From Lactarius indigo (lineage: Eukaryota > Basidiomycota > Agaricomycetes > Russulales > Russulaceae): DNA of 64,000 nt. Below, piece by piece: positions 37,401-49,886 of this stretch (the first letter of the stretch is position 1; every line of letters begins with the position of its first letter). The stretch spans positions 1,612,001 to 1,676,000 of the forward strand of contig JAFKAC010000004.1 of the NCBI GenBank assembly GCA_025766275.1. The letters run 5' to 3'. The notes beneath the pieces were generated by a model. It was given only the letters and a program-made list of their open reading frames with translations, searched no databases and had not been told where the DNA came from. The position numbers were made by a program, and so were the translations under genes.

Positions 37401-38140
37401 TCGAATCCCTCTGGAGTGATGGTGCATCAGAGGCGACCATTACGGTAGCGATGCAAGGGACGCATTGACACGCATGGGACACAGTCAATCGCAAACATGA
37501 GATGAGCCCAAAAACCTGCCGCGATCGCGATCGAGCAGGTCGGGGCAGGGCACTCCTCCCCTTCTTCCATCCATCCACCCCCTTCGCCTTTCCTTTTCGC
37601 TTTCATCAATCATTAAACTATTGATCTTCAGGATGATACGTACAACAACGGGGGTAGCTCATGTTTACCCAGAACAAGTCTCCCCCCTGCCCACCTCCCT
37701 CCCTGGCGGAAATGGAGTTCCGCGTGCCGAAAATAGGTTAGGATAGCGCGTCATCGAGGTCGTGTAATGGAATAATGGTGATGATATCACTAGTCAATCA
37801 GGAGAGTGGGAAGGTCGCCAAGTATGCGTCGCAAGGGTAATAATCGACGTCCAATTCAAGGTCATACAGTAAGGAAGGTTGGATAGGTAAGCAGAGTGAA
37901 CAAGCAAATCCGTCAGTAGCACTAATAGCACAGCGATGACGTGAGGGAATAAATAAGCCAGACAGAGAAGGAGAAAAAGAAAAAGATTAATGTACAAGGT
38001 GGTTGGTGGTAATGGCGGTGGTGGTACAGTAGCGGCGTCGCCGGCCGCGTAGGAAAATAGCACAGACCAAGATGAATGATGAGGAATTTTGAGGCGTAAT
38101 GGTTGACCCGTCCACAGAGAGAAGGTAGCGCCAAGGGACT
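31484..38140. other. Gene-poor region of about 6.6 kb
   Basis: No open frame above about 160 codons and no recognisable family on either strand. Composition fluctuates, with pyrimidine-rich stretches, an oligo-T run (32928-32936), TTG/GAT triplet tracts (34358-34378), an AC-rich tract (36290-36350, cacacacacaca) and ACC repeats near 37047-37060. AT-rich sites with ataatgg-like elements recur near 37300-37330. One small open frame is listed separately. The region may include long untranslated or regulatory DNA of the bHLH gene, or eroded sequence. Confidence 0.5.
32604..32744 (+). CDS. Possible 46-codon ORF or first exon
   Basis: An ATG after a pyrimidine-rich leader (cacctaatttccctccgca) opens a 46-codon frame, MFMPRSGDDSLLETD then SFVSDLFGRTPSEIPSR. 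Composition looks protein-like and not like random DNA. A possible 5' splice site (gtgaca) overlaps its stop. No family is known. It could be an upstream ORF, the first exon of an unrecognised gene, or chance. Confidence 0.2.
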   Translation: MFMPRSGDDSLLETDPTCYRRPSFVSDLFGRTPSEIPSRSHGMDYP

Positions 38141-39991
38141 TCATGAAACTTCCATGCCCTCCTCTTTGACGCGCACATCCTCGCCAAGACCCACGCGGTG
38201 CCGCTGTCGGCCACGCTCGGCCGAGGCTACGCTCTCTGCTTCCATGTCGACATCATCACTCTCACTTTCTGCAAGGGAGCTGAGTGCGTGTTCCCACTTG
38301 CCTGAACCGACATGGTGTAAATCGTCATGTAAGACGAGTTCCTCTGCTGTGTTTCCGTTGCCATTGATGGAGTGGGTGCCGTTGTGACGCGACGAGGCGG
38401 TGCTAGGAGACGACTCTCCTGGGCGCAACGCACCGATCTGCGCTTCCAGCTCGCGATTGCGGTTTGCCTGAGCCATCACGAGCTGTTGCAAGTATCTGTA
38501 CGAAGTCTCTGTATGAGTATACAAGTAGCGCCCAAAGGCAAAAAGAGTCGACACACCGAATGTATTCCACACTCTTGCGCAAAATCATGCCCTTGTTCGC
38601 TTTGACGATCGTTTCTCCTGCTCCCTCGCTCTTTCCCGAGTCTTCGCCTGCTGCGGCTTGGGCCGCGCCTTCTGGAATCAGATTTCCTAGCAGGACATCA
38701 TCTGGTGTGGGTGAAGTCGGAGTTTGCGTGGACGCTGGACGGGAGCAGGGCCAATTCATTCGAATGAATGCAAGGGGACAAAAATAGATAAAGTGTAATT
38801 ACCGGCAGGGTCTAGGATGCACTCAGGAATGAGGGTCGCAAGTTCACTGATCTTCTCATTGATGTTGTCCCGACGACGTCGCTTCAACCGCATTATGGCT
38901 CTCACGGCGCCGCCGGCGTTTTTCATTTGCGATCATCGCCCTGGGGACGGAGCAAGTTCGTCTCTCATCCTGAGCAAAACGAAAAGAATTAGGGGTATGA
39001 CTCACTGTTTAGCGGCTGCATCCTGAGCTGGGTCTGCTCCAATGTCTTTCGGGCTGATCCCGCTTGCACCAGGAGTACCGAAACTGCCAAATGCCCCCGT
39101 TCCGAGGCTGTCAGGAGTCGGGAGAGAGAATTCTTGGTGCCATGTACTAGCTGAGTGTACAGAGAGTGGAGAGACAGGGAGGGCCGAGGAGGACTGACGG
39201 TGAGAGGGGATGAGGATCGCATGTGGGTGCGGGCCATGCCGCGGAGGGGAGGCGGAGCTGACGCTGCCCCGTTTTGGACGGGCGGTGCGTGTGGGACCCC
39301 CGTGGGTAGACGGTGGCTCGGTGGCAGTAGGTGGACGAGAGCGGGAACGAGAGCGTGCGTCCGCGGACTCGGAACGAGAGTAATCAACAGGGTGATGGTA
39401 TGCGGAGGGCGGGGGTTCTCGTGGGTCGAATCTGAGGGAGGATGAAATGGCGGGGAGGCCACTGCTATAATGTGGCGGTGCTTGGCCGGAGGAGTTCGGG
39501 TTGGAACTAGAGTAAGCTTCATGGAAGGGAGTGGCAAGTGGGGGGAGTTGGGTCGGGAGAGAGAACTGCTGAGGTTGCTGAGGTTGCTGGTGCTGCTGGT
39601 AAGAAGAGTGTGGCGCAGAGATGTCAAAGATGTTGTGGCGATATTGCTGCTGTTGGTGAGATTGACTGTGAGAGGATCGTTCAGATGCATCCGGGGAGTG
39701 AGTAGAACGCTCATGAGATTGGTGGTGATGAGTATGAGGGTGGTGCTGGTGGGCGGACTGAGGAGAGTTAGCCATTAGACTGGCGAGTTCCTCAGTAAAA
39801 TCCATGGAAGGTTGAGACGAGTCTGTGTGTGCCTTTCGAAAGGACTCAGGGAGGAAGTGCGGCATGAACATTGTGTTTGGGTCGAATTGGGACTGAGGAG
39901 GGGGGGAAGGTACAGATGGTGGAGGGGATGGGAGATGAAAGCCCTCTTGTCTGATTTGAGGCTTATACGAGGAAGCCTGGTAGAAGGCCAT
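38141..39991 (-). CDS. Basic helix-loop-helix transcription factor (CBF1/USF-like basic region)
   Basis: The long N-terminal exon (39991 to about 39000) starts MAFYQASSYKPQIRQ and is rich in His, Gln, Ser and Pro (QHHPHTHHHQ; QQHQQPQQPQQF). The next exon (about 38925-38810) encodes the DNA-binding domain: KRRRRRESHNAVE, then RRRRDNINEKISELATLIPE. The H-x3-E-x3-R arrangement (SHNAVERRRR) is the one that reads CACGTG-type E-boxes. A spacer with Ala/Gly follows, then helix 2 (NKGMILRKSVEYIR near 38595-38575), an intron, and a leucine-zipper-like helix (YLQQLVMAQANRNRELEAQI). The tail is acidic and ends KEEGMEVS. A single extra base at 38882, between E and R of the basic region, breaks the frame. 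The upstream Met at 40045 is an alternative start. Confidence 0.85.
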
Positions 39992-42900
39992 TAAGATCGG
40001 TGATCTTTCAGATTGAATATTTTTTTTATTTTCAAAATTTGTCAAAGGATTTTAAGTTGATAGGGGATAGAGGGAGAGGGGAAGAAAAGGCGAAAGGAAA
40101 AGAGAAAGGGTAGACCAGGGAAATGAAGATGTATGCGTTTGGAGGCCTCCACCGTGGGGGGCGCAATCGCAGAAAGAGTGAGCGAGATTATATTCCAATT
40201 CAATTCATACTGCGATACCCTGCTGAACCGGTCCGCTCGTCCATCCGGGGTCCTCGCCACTGTCCCGTAACCGGGCCCGGATCATCACTCCTCCGTTCGT
40301 CCTTCCACTTTAGTTCTCCCCCCTTCGCCGACGCCACCCCGCCCCCTCCAGCTAAGTCCCGCATTCTCTCCCGCCCCATATAGTCCATACCATTGTACAG
40401 TCCGTTCCGTCTGGTCCGTCCCAGTGCCAGCGCGACAATATTTACACTTGAGTTCTTGCTCCTCGGTCTTCCCCACCCTCCCCGGATTCCCCACTTTATT
40501 TAGCAGATCAATCGAAACCACGCTGTCCCAGCCCAATCGAGGCACTCTACGTGACGCCCCTTGCGGCGACAGCTCTTAGCGATCAGCTCGTAAGTTACCT
40601 CCTCCCCACGAACATTTCGATACCATGACAGCAACGATCGAACCCTATAGCCGACCCTTTAACGTTACACCATTTTTTTGTCGGCATTTTTCGTTGACTT
40701 GTGCCAAGAGCAAGAGAGGTGAGAGAGATTGTGTATGTGCTGGGAGAGAAAACATTCAGGCTTTGGACAAAATGTCGTTCGGGTTGACCCCGCGCCGGGT
40801 AGATGATCCCCCGTCCTTCATGCCGTTTGAACCAATGACGTCGGGCCCGCCACTGTCTTGGCCCCGGCACCGTCCCCGGCCTCAAGGGCCTCCAGTCGCG
40901 TATACTGTGATGATGTACGTACGACACTCCTTCAGCCGCTTAATTACTATATCCGAGTTCCTACCGCACCCGTGCCATTTAATCGATCCCCAACAGATGC
41001 CACGTTATGTAGTAAACTGGCCATTTCTCTTTCCCGGCCCTGGGATTGCCCCGTATAAAATATGGTTTTTTTTGTTTTTGTTGCAAGTTGATTGCTTGAA
41101 TTTTATGTTTGTTTTTAACCCGAAGAACACATGTGGCTCTGGAAATGCCGAATGACGTCGTCGCGTGCCGTGGAAAGGAGACCCGATGTCGGTCCAATGA
41201 TGCTGTACCTGAGAGGACCCATAACCGATACGCACGCACGCCTTGCCTCGGGTTGTGGGGAAACTGAGCTGCCGACGGCATGCTTGGCCTTCCACTGAGA
41301 GGACGACCTTCCCATTTACACACATACAACAGGACATTTTCAAACAGAACTTTGACAGTCTCCTGCTTCTTCTGTTCCCGGTGTGATGTGGTAGACAGCC
41401 AAGGCACGCGTAAACGTCCACATCAAATGGGGAAGAATCCAAACGTTGGCGCTGCTTGCACATGTACAAATGAGAATAAAAACAAGAAGCAAAACGTACG
41501 ATACGACGGGGTATTTGTTTCCCTCTTTCTATGCGCCTTCTCCCAAGGGAGAGGTGGGACGGTCGATTAATGTAGGGAATTAGTTACGCAAAACAAACAA
41601 TGAACGAAAGACGCACAAACGTGTTCCCCAACATGCTAGTGATTGGTGCGCGCCTTTGCTCACTGCCACCCTTTTCGGGCACTCTAGGTCCTCCCACCCG
41701 AACCTCACCCCGTCCCTAGTTCTCTAGCAAATGGAAAGCGACGAGAAACAACAACGTCACATGTAGAAGTGCGAGAAAAAAAATAAAAAATGATGCACCC
41801 ACGCACACGCCTGTGCGCACGCCTGGACAGTGGGTATACGTGTGTTCCGGGTGCGGGCGACGTCAATCGGCGGGGTGGGAGCGGAGCAGAACTAGGTTTG
41901 GCAAGTCGGATACGGGGTTCGGAGTCTGGACAGAGGGTGAGTATAGTCCGCATTAGGACCACTCGCATACGTATTGCGGGTTTGTACGTAGTGAGAAACA
42001 ATCCAGGTCGGAGGAGAGGTGTTCGGAGAGGGGAAAGGGGAGACGCGTCCGGTTCAAGTTGCGGAGCAACCTTGGTCTGGTGGGGTCAAAAACTTCAACT
42101 CACGCTCGGCTACAGGTTACTCCACGACAAGACCAAAAAAAGCGCAAATGTTTGCGTAAGGTTTGTCATTTTCTTTGTTTTTTTTCCTTTTGGTTTTGCT
42201 TCGTACTTCGCTTCGCGGCCAGGGTTGTCCTGGCGTGGCCTGATTGTGCAATCCGTGGATTCAGACCCACCCCAGCGCCAAATATGTGGAGTTGTGTGGG
42301 GCTTTGTGTGAAGAGCGAGAGCGCACTTTGCCGTCTCGTTCGCCTCATTCCCAACCGATTTTCATTTCACGGCACCGCATCGGGGGAAAGGAAGGGTTTC
42401 TCTTCCATACCGCTTCAACCGTACTGGCTGCAATCCAGGAGTTATATTTCATTACCTCAGGCGGTGCGTGCCTTTGTCCATACTTAGGTCTATGGCGTAT
42501 CACACATCTATAGAAGCTTCTGAGCAGGTTATACGTGGCGGTCCCCAGAAACCACGGCTGTGGCTCAGCGCGATACACACGCACCTCCCTTTGAATGGGA
42601 CAGAAGTTCTGTTAGCCGAGGAACGCGAAGCGCAGAAGTGCGGGGCGAGTGCCGCGTGGCGAATAAATAACTCGTACTTTCGCTTGCCAGACAAGGACGA
42701 AGACAAAGAAGAGAGAGAGCACACGAAGGGGCGGGCCTGCACAAGGTCAAACGTCAAGCAAACGAGTTACACGCTGAGATTACCGTGGTTGGGATCCCGC
42801 TTATCAGAAGACCTCTGCGACTCTTCAAGGTTTCCTTCCTGAGAAGCAAATACGGAGAGAATATGGTCAAACAGCACGTGGTAGGCACCGACTCGGGGAA

Positions 42901-45272
42901 AAAAAGTAAGGAACGAAGATGGGGAGAATTGGCAGAGCTTTGAAGATCGAGCAACCGACAGGAAGGACGCCCTCCCCTTCCATTTTTGTCAGTTCCAAGT
43001 TGGAAAACAATTGCCGACTACAGCTAGGTGTTCCTTTCGATGCACCGGTCATTGAGAAGGGTAACAGAACAGACAGATAGGTCCTGGTAGGGCGGTGGGG
43101 CTGCGCCTTACCAACAACCACTTGTAATGATGTTCGGCACGTAATAGGGGGTTCTGATGCGCCAAGTAACATCCATACAGCGCCGTTGGTCGGGACCTTT
43201 TGGCTAGACTCTGGAGGTGGAAGAAGCGCCAGGAATGATGATGAATCCAGAGTCAGATCCTGAGCGTGAGTATGTTTTCTGGCGCTGGCGAGTCTGGAAC
43301 ATCGCAGAACTCGAACAGAACTAGCTAACAGGCGAAGACTTTTGAGTTAGGTCACATGGACGCACACAAGCACCGAAACCCGCACACCAGCAGGCTATCG
43401 GGAGTAGTGAAAGCACCGGGAATGCCTCCGCGGACACAATAGCTAGCTGAGTTGGACAGCGCATGCGCACCTGTACAGTGGCGCCGGCATCGGGGTCGGC
43501 ATGGCCGTGTCCATAAGGATCAAGCCTACTTTTGCGCGTCCCACTGCCCCATCCAGGCAACGAGGCCCTTATGCCTTCCCATCTTCTCGTCGCATTTGTC
43601 TACTGTAATTGGGCTTTGCCGAGTGAGGCCGACACCTCAGATCGGGCTGGGCGCAAAAAAAAAAAAAGATAGGTGCAGAATTCTCGGCCGTAAGGTCCGG
43701 GAGGTTTGTCACGGTCTACGCCCAGGTCCCAGGGCGCACGATATTTCTGGGAGCGGAAAATTGCTTTTGAAGATCCTTGGTAGCCAACGAGGGAGCGCCA
43801 GCGCGGGTGCTGGTGGAGTACATGGTGGTGTTGACTACTAACTGCCATCAGGCAGGGGCTCCGTCCATCGCCGGCAGTGCATGGTAGAGACTTGATTCGC
43901 TACGGCACTCCATAATAGCGCTCAGGGTTGTTGGTTTCGGCGAGATTGAAAATTGATTTGGTGATTGATTAGATTGGTGGTTTTTTTTTTTGCTGGGGCC
44001 CCACACCCGACAGGGCCACAGCCTCATGATAGACTGGGGTATTTCCACAATAGGATACCGGTCGGGAGCAGTTACCAGCCGAGGGACAAGGGCCCCTGGA
44101 CACTCGTCTGGAGCGTTTACTGGCCTGCGCCGCGGATGTGTCCTGTTATTGTCAGATTAACGATCCTCGGTCTCGGTGGCGACTCGGTCAAATTTCTAAA
44201 TGTTCAGATGAACTTGGGCATCCCCACGACTTTGCTTCCTCACCTGATGAAGACCTAATCGCATAAAAATGTTGCGTTGGTAACGGCAACGGCAACGACA
44301 GACCCGTAGGAGTGATGAACCGATGGACTTGCTGCATTGTCCTTTGTGGTCATGACGAAGATCCAATGTGAGATCGGGGAACAAACTATTCGGGGAGGAC
44401 GGTCACAGGCCGACCCGGCCAGGTGGGAGTGTTTGCGGGAAGGGACGGCGTGCCACGAAAGGGCAGCTTGCGAGAGAAATGCTGGTGGTGGAACATCGAT
44501 ATGGCCAATTGTGCCCGGGACATAGGAAAAACAGTTGAACCAGACGTGCGACGCGAGTCCCAAAAGGGACACGCTAAGGTGTGAGTGGGGGTCGCGAGTT
44601 CCCAAGCCCGAGAAAAGGGTCTGCACGACATGATAGTTGGACGTCGTCGCGGGTGGCGGGAAGAGGACTCGGGGTGCAGGGAGGGACCAATTTATATCGA
44701 CATGGCTCACTGGCAGGGTAAATGGGCCTTCCCCGTCGCTGGTGACCAGGGCTGGGCTCATAAATAATGGAGGGAGTCGCCTCCATAAGAGCCCGTGCCC
44801 ACCTGACAGGGTCATCTGCCCCCTACACGCGCCCGTGTTTTCGACTAATTTCCACTCCCGCGGGTAGAAACCCGTCAAGCATGACATAGATCACCGCGTC
44901 TTGACTCAAGGCATTTGTTGGGTTATGAACGGGCGCGGCCCAGCTGACACAACTGTTCGATGTCGTTTGGGGGGCACCGAACATCTAGTGCAATGTGTGC
45001 GAAATGCCAGCAGGTACCCGAGCATCGCGTAGACTTAGTGTATCACCTGAGCGTCCGCGGACAGGCTGAAGTCGGGTCTCGGTCACCTGCTTCAGTCATT
45101 CATTGCCTCAGCCCCAAAGATAAGATACGTTGCTTCCGAATTTTGGATATTTGTCACGAGTGCTACAAGGCTCCAAAGTAGGGTCCGAAGTCTCTAATCG
45201 AGCTACAACTGAGGAGTCTGGGAGAGAAGCCGCCGGGTACTCCGCCGGTGTGTTGCTGACACATGATTGATA
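39992..45272. other. Gene-poor region of about 5.3 kb upstream of the bHLH gene
   Basis: The first few hundred bases are the presumed bHLH promoter and leader, with polypyrimidine/polypurine tracts near 40070-40120 and 40290-40380. Beyond that, open frames up to 210 codons (44255-44887 minus) exist but show no domains, helices or family likeness. Homopolymer runs occur at 43655-43667 (A), 43981-43991 (T) and elsewhere. Nothing else is recognised. Confidence 0.45.
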
Positions 45273-47657
45273 CATAGAGTGTACGTCCGGTCGGTCGCTG
45301 GGCCTGGTGACGGCGCTGGTGACGGGCGGTCACGTCACCGGGGGGTCACCACCGCGGGACCCCTAAGATACGTGCACCCAAGCCTTTGCTTACGATAGCA
45401 TGCTCAGCACTTAGCGTCCTTAGGACGTTTCGAACGTTTTCATTTTCGTCCTGACTGTCCTTAGCGCCCTTAGGGCTCTTTGCACATTTCGACTTTTCAA
45501 CGTTCCCCCTCGCGTTCCCCGGTTTCCCCAGCGTGCCGCACCCACGCGCGGCCTTACCGACTCTAGCGCGACCCATCAAAGACCGAGGAGGCTATCTCCG
45601 CGAAGTTTCGCGTCCCGCGGAAGCGTGCATGACCATTTCCGATCACTATTGACCATAGCCCACTGTTCATATTCCCGATCTCGCCACACTTGCGCGCGGC
45701 CTTAGGAAATTGCGCATGACGCGTCTACGACCAAGGCACCCACGTCTGTGAAGTCTTGCATTGTGCGGAAGCATGCACGACTGTTTCCGATCACCTGCAA
45801 CCACCCAATCCAGCGGGGCTCCATGTAGCTCACCATTCCCTTTACCGACCCTGCAGCACTCGTGTGCGGGCTTAGCTATTCAACACGGGCGCGGCCACAA
45901 CTGCCACGGACCTACATACGACATCTCTTGCCCCGCGGAAGCCTGCGCGCCCACTTGTGCCGTACTCCACCCAGAGGTGGCGTCACCACGCGTGTATTTA
46001 CACTTGCGTCACGACATTACCAGTCACGGGCACCCAGATCACCCTGGTGATCACCACGACGCAGGGACATAGAGTGTACGTCCGGTCGGTCGCTGGGCCT
46101 GGTGACGGCGCTGGTGACGGGCGGTCACGTCACCGGGGGGTCACCACCGCGGGACCCCTAAGATACGTGCACCCAAGCCTTTGCTTACGATAGCATGCTC
46201 AGCACTTAGCGTCCTTAGGACGTTTCGAACGTTTTCATTTTCGTCCTGACTGTCCTTAGCGCCCTTAGGGCTCTTTGCACATTTCGACTTTTCAACGTTC
46301 CCCCTCGCGTTCCCCGGTTTCCCCAGCGTGCCGCACCCACGCGCGGCCTTACCGACTCTAGCGCGACCCATCAAAGACCGAGGAGGCTATCTCCGCGAAG
46401 TTTCGCGTCCCGCGGAAGCGTGCATGACCATTTCCGATCACTATTGACCATAGCCCACTGTTCATATTCCCGATCTCGCCACACTTGCGCGCGGCCTTAG
46501 GAAATTGCGCATGACGCGTCTACGACCAAGGCACCCACGTCTGTGAAGTCTTGCATTGTGCGGAAGCATGCACGACTGTTTCCGATCACCTGCAACCACC
46601 CAATCCAGCGGGGCTCCATGTAGCTCACCATTCCCTTTACCGACCCTGCAGCACTCGTGTGCGGGCTTAGCTATTCAACACGGGCGCGGCCACAACTGCC
46701 ACGGACCTACATACGACATCTCTTGCCCCGCGGAAGCCTGCGCGCCCACTTGTGCCGTACTCCACCCAGAGGTGGCGTCACCACGCGTGTATTTACACTT
46801 GCGTCACGACATTACCAGTCACGGGCACCCAGATCACCCTGGTGATCACCACGACGCAGGGACATAGAGTGTACGTCCGGTCGGTCGCTGGGCCTGGTGA
46901 CGGCGCTGGTGACGGGCGGTCACGTCACCGGGGGGTCACCACCGCGGGACCCCTAAGATACGTGCACCCAAGCCTTTGCTTACGATAGCATGCTCAGCAC
47001 TTAGCGTCCTTAGGACGTTTCGAACGTTTTCATTTTCGTCCTGACTGTCCTTAGCGCCCTTAGGGCTCTTTGCACATTTCGACTTTTCAACGTTCCCCCT
47101 CGCGTTCCCCGGTTTCCCCAGCGTGCCGCACCCACGCGCGGCCTTACCGACTCTAGCGCGACCCATCAAAGACCGAGGAGGCTATCTCCGCGAAGTTTCG
47201 CGTCCCGCGGAAGCGTGCATGACCATTTCCGATCACTATTGACCATAGCCCACTGTTCATATTCCCGATCTCGCCACACTTGCGCGCGGCCTTAGGAAAT
47301 TGCGCATGACGCGTCTACGACCAAGGCACCCACGTCTGTGAAGTCTTGCATTGTGCGGAAGCATGCACGACTGTTTCCGATCACCTGCAACCACCCAATC
47401 CAGCGGGGCTCCATGTAGCTCACCATTCCCTTTACCGACCCTGCAGCACTCGTGTGCGGGCTTAGCTATTCAACACGGGCGCGGCCACAACTGCCACGGA
47501 CCTACATACGACATCTCTTGCCCCGCGGAAGCCTGCGCGCCCACTTGTGCCGTACTCCACCCAGAGGTGGCGTCACCACGCGTGTATTTACACTTGCGTC
47601 ACGACATTACCAGTCACGGGCACCCAGATCACCCTGGTGATCACCACGACGCAGGGA
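45273..47657. repeat. Three tandem copies of a 795-bp repeat
   Basis: Units at 45273-46067, 46068-46862 and 46863-47657, head to tail, each 795 bases long. No difference was noticed between copies: the same frames of 77, 103 and 62 codons recur at exact 795-base spacing with identical products. The array starts and ends within the short word acat. Each unit is GC-rich. It begins with a cluster of GGTGAC/GTCACC words (45306-45350 in unit 1) and ends with the palindrome GATCACCCTGGTGATC. It also has diverged internal sub-repeats built around GCGGAAGCxTGC (about 45617, 45764 and 45934). No coding function is evident. Identity between copies implies recent amplification or homogenisation, or an assembly duplication. 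Confidence 0.95.
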
Positions 47658-49886
47658 CATTTCTACACCGACGCTATGTTGGCAGTAGCTATAACTGGAA
47701 CTTGAATCTGAGCTCTAAACTCGACCTACTGTATTCCTACCAACTAGGTTCTCTTCAATCAGACCTTCTAGTTGTGAACCGTCGCTCCACGATCCGATTG
47801 ATCGCATTCGCATTCAAACTCGAAGGAACCACCTTGCTATGGGTGACATTAAAACGGTAAGTACGGGGGGTTCACCACGACCCGCTATACAATAGCTGAT
47901 ATGTATGCAACTTGAGCGCCCAGGCTGGGCGATCATCGGGATGCCAGGATGCTTGACTTCTAACTTGATCCGGGTCATCGTCTAATACCACGTCAGCTCA
48001 CTATCGGCCAGGAAGTTTGCCCTTATCTTCTAGTAGATGACCCGCCGGGAGTAAGTTTGATAGAATCAACGACTCCAGCTTCTTTGGGTTGTCGGGGCAG
48101 AATTGGGGCGGAAATCGGCGTGCGCATTCTCCACCCGTCCCGCCGCTCCCGCGTTCCGACGGGGCGCAGCTTCTTACGCGTCCCACAATAACACTTCGCG
48201 GTCCCCGACACAAAATGCAGTCCCTCATAGGTGGTTCTGCCTCCTCACCCCTGAGCCTGCTTCTGAAGGTGAGCGCTTGCCAGGACAGCCTCCTGGTTCT
48301 TGTAATTGACAAACTGGGTGATGCGGATTTCTCACACAAGTTGCCTTGTCTTTCTCGCCACTCCATTACAGCTTCTTAGCCCGCGCCGGCAGATTAGGTT
48401 TGCGGTATTGGCAGTTCAACCAAACTGTATCAGGTATTCTTCTCACAATCGTTTCGGTGCGGCACTCCTAATTGGATGGCCCCAGGCGTGGAAAAAATAC
48501 TCCTGTACCTTGAATATAGCCATTTTTTGTCAAGGCTACGCCTCTCAAAATCTGGATGGCATATGTTTCCATGGTGCCGCGACTCCCCAATCACAACGTC
48601 GCAACTTTTCGAGTGGAAGATCTCTATCTCAGGCCCCAATGCTGCGCACCGTCTCCACACTCATCACCAATCGATACTCCATTCAGGCAAAAAGTTTTCG
48701 TCAGGAGAGGTGTTCTGTCCACTCACGCCACTCGTCTCACCACCACTCAGGCCTAGAACACAATTGGGATTCCTAACTACAATTAGCCCTGCAGGCACGT
48801 GCCACAGCTCCCGTACTGCTTCCGGTTGAGCGCGTCTCTTGGTGCGTCTGTGATGGAAGGGGTCGGTGAACGCAGAGTTCCTATGTCAATGTAAGCCCTT
48901 CGGGCATAGTTCCCGGCGCCGAGCGTTGTGCCATGAGGCTCCTGGAGAAAAGGATTTGCAACACTTACCGTTTGGGCATAGCGCAGAGGAACCGTTCGAT
49001 CATCCAAAATTAACCATATATTCTAGAATAAGGTGAGACACACTTCAATCGATCTCCACACACGGGTGGGCCTATGCCATGCAAGGTATTTACCTGTCGT
49101 ATTGTGGGCAGACGAGTAAGACATGACTTGTGTGATGGTTCGGGGTTGGTTATACGCTGATATACAGTGCAATATGCGTAGTGAGATAAACATTCTTCGG
49201 CATTATTGCGATTGGGTGATTGTCCTTGGTCGAGAGTCCCATTTGTATGCGTCTTGAGTCGACACCGAGGTGACCGGACTAGTACCTCCGCACACGATCA
49301 TTCCTCTCATACTGTAATGCAAAGTTGACAGAACAACCATATTTCCGCCAGCGAAATGAGATGAGGACGCGCACCGGGTTAGCGCGCACACATCAATATG
49401 CGACCAAGGTGGGAAAGTGGGATGAATACTGCTGGCATTGTCGCCGGGAATTCACAGAAAACGCGATAGAGATCGAGTGCCCCGGTCGGACCCGGATTAT
49501 CACAACGATAACGGTCCACACCTGCTCTATGTCGTATTTATTCCTGGACTTCCGATATCGGCAGCGCGGTCATGAACCCATTGTGGGACCCGGACTTGCG
49601 CCAGCCTGTCGTGGCCCAGTGGCTTCGAGCTGGTATTACCCCTCCATTTACCTCCGTGATGCAGAAAAGGGTTATCATTCTGTCCTTTCCAGCTTTCTGA
49701 TGCACCCCATCGGAACTACGAGTGCCAGCGCGGGGCAGTGTTGGTGAACGCTGAACGCTGAACGTTAAACACTTGCGAACTGCGACCATCCTAATTATAA
49801 CTTGGTTACGTTACGGTTACGTACTTGCAGCCACTCGACTCAAAATATCATCATCTCTTTTTCTACATCCCGTAATTTCTCTCCAA
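47658..49886. other. Region between the 795-bp array and USE1, no gene recognised
   Basis: Open frames of up to 156 codons (48306-48776 plus; 49325-49747 plus) lack any family or compositional support, and the two strands carry equally long frames. The last few hundred bases are the presumed USE1 promoter, with the repeats gttacggttacg near 49807 and gaacgctgaacgctgaacg near 49746. Confidence 0.45.

Noticed and set aside
42850..44000. Oligo-A/T runs (for example 43655-43667) as retrotransposon poly(A) tails
   Set aside because: No reverse transcriptase, terminal repeats or target-site duplications were seen around them.
44255..44887. 210-codon open frame on the minus strand
   Set aside because: No family likeness, no start context, and comparably sized frames on the other strand; compatible with chance in GC-rich DNA.
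45346..46867. Open frames of 77, 103 and 62 codons repeated in every 795-bp unit
   Set aside because: They recur only because the DNA repeats. They lack domains, splice context or codon-like bias, and frames on both strands are equally long, so they are not called as genes.
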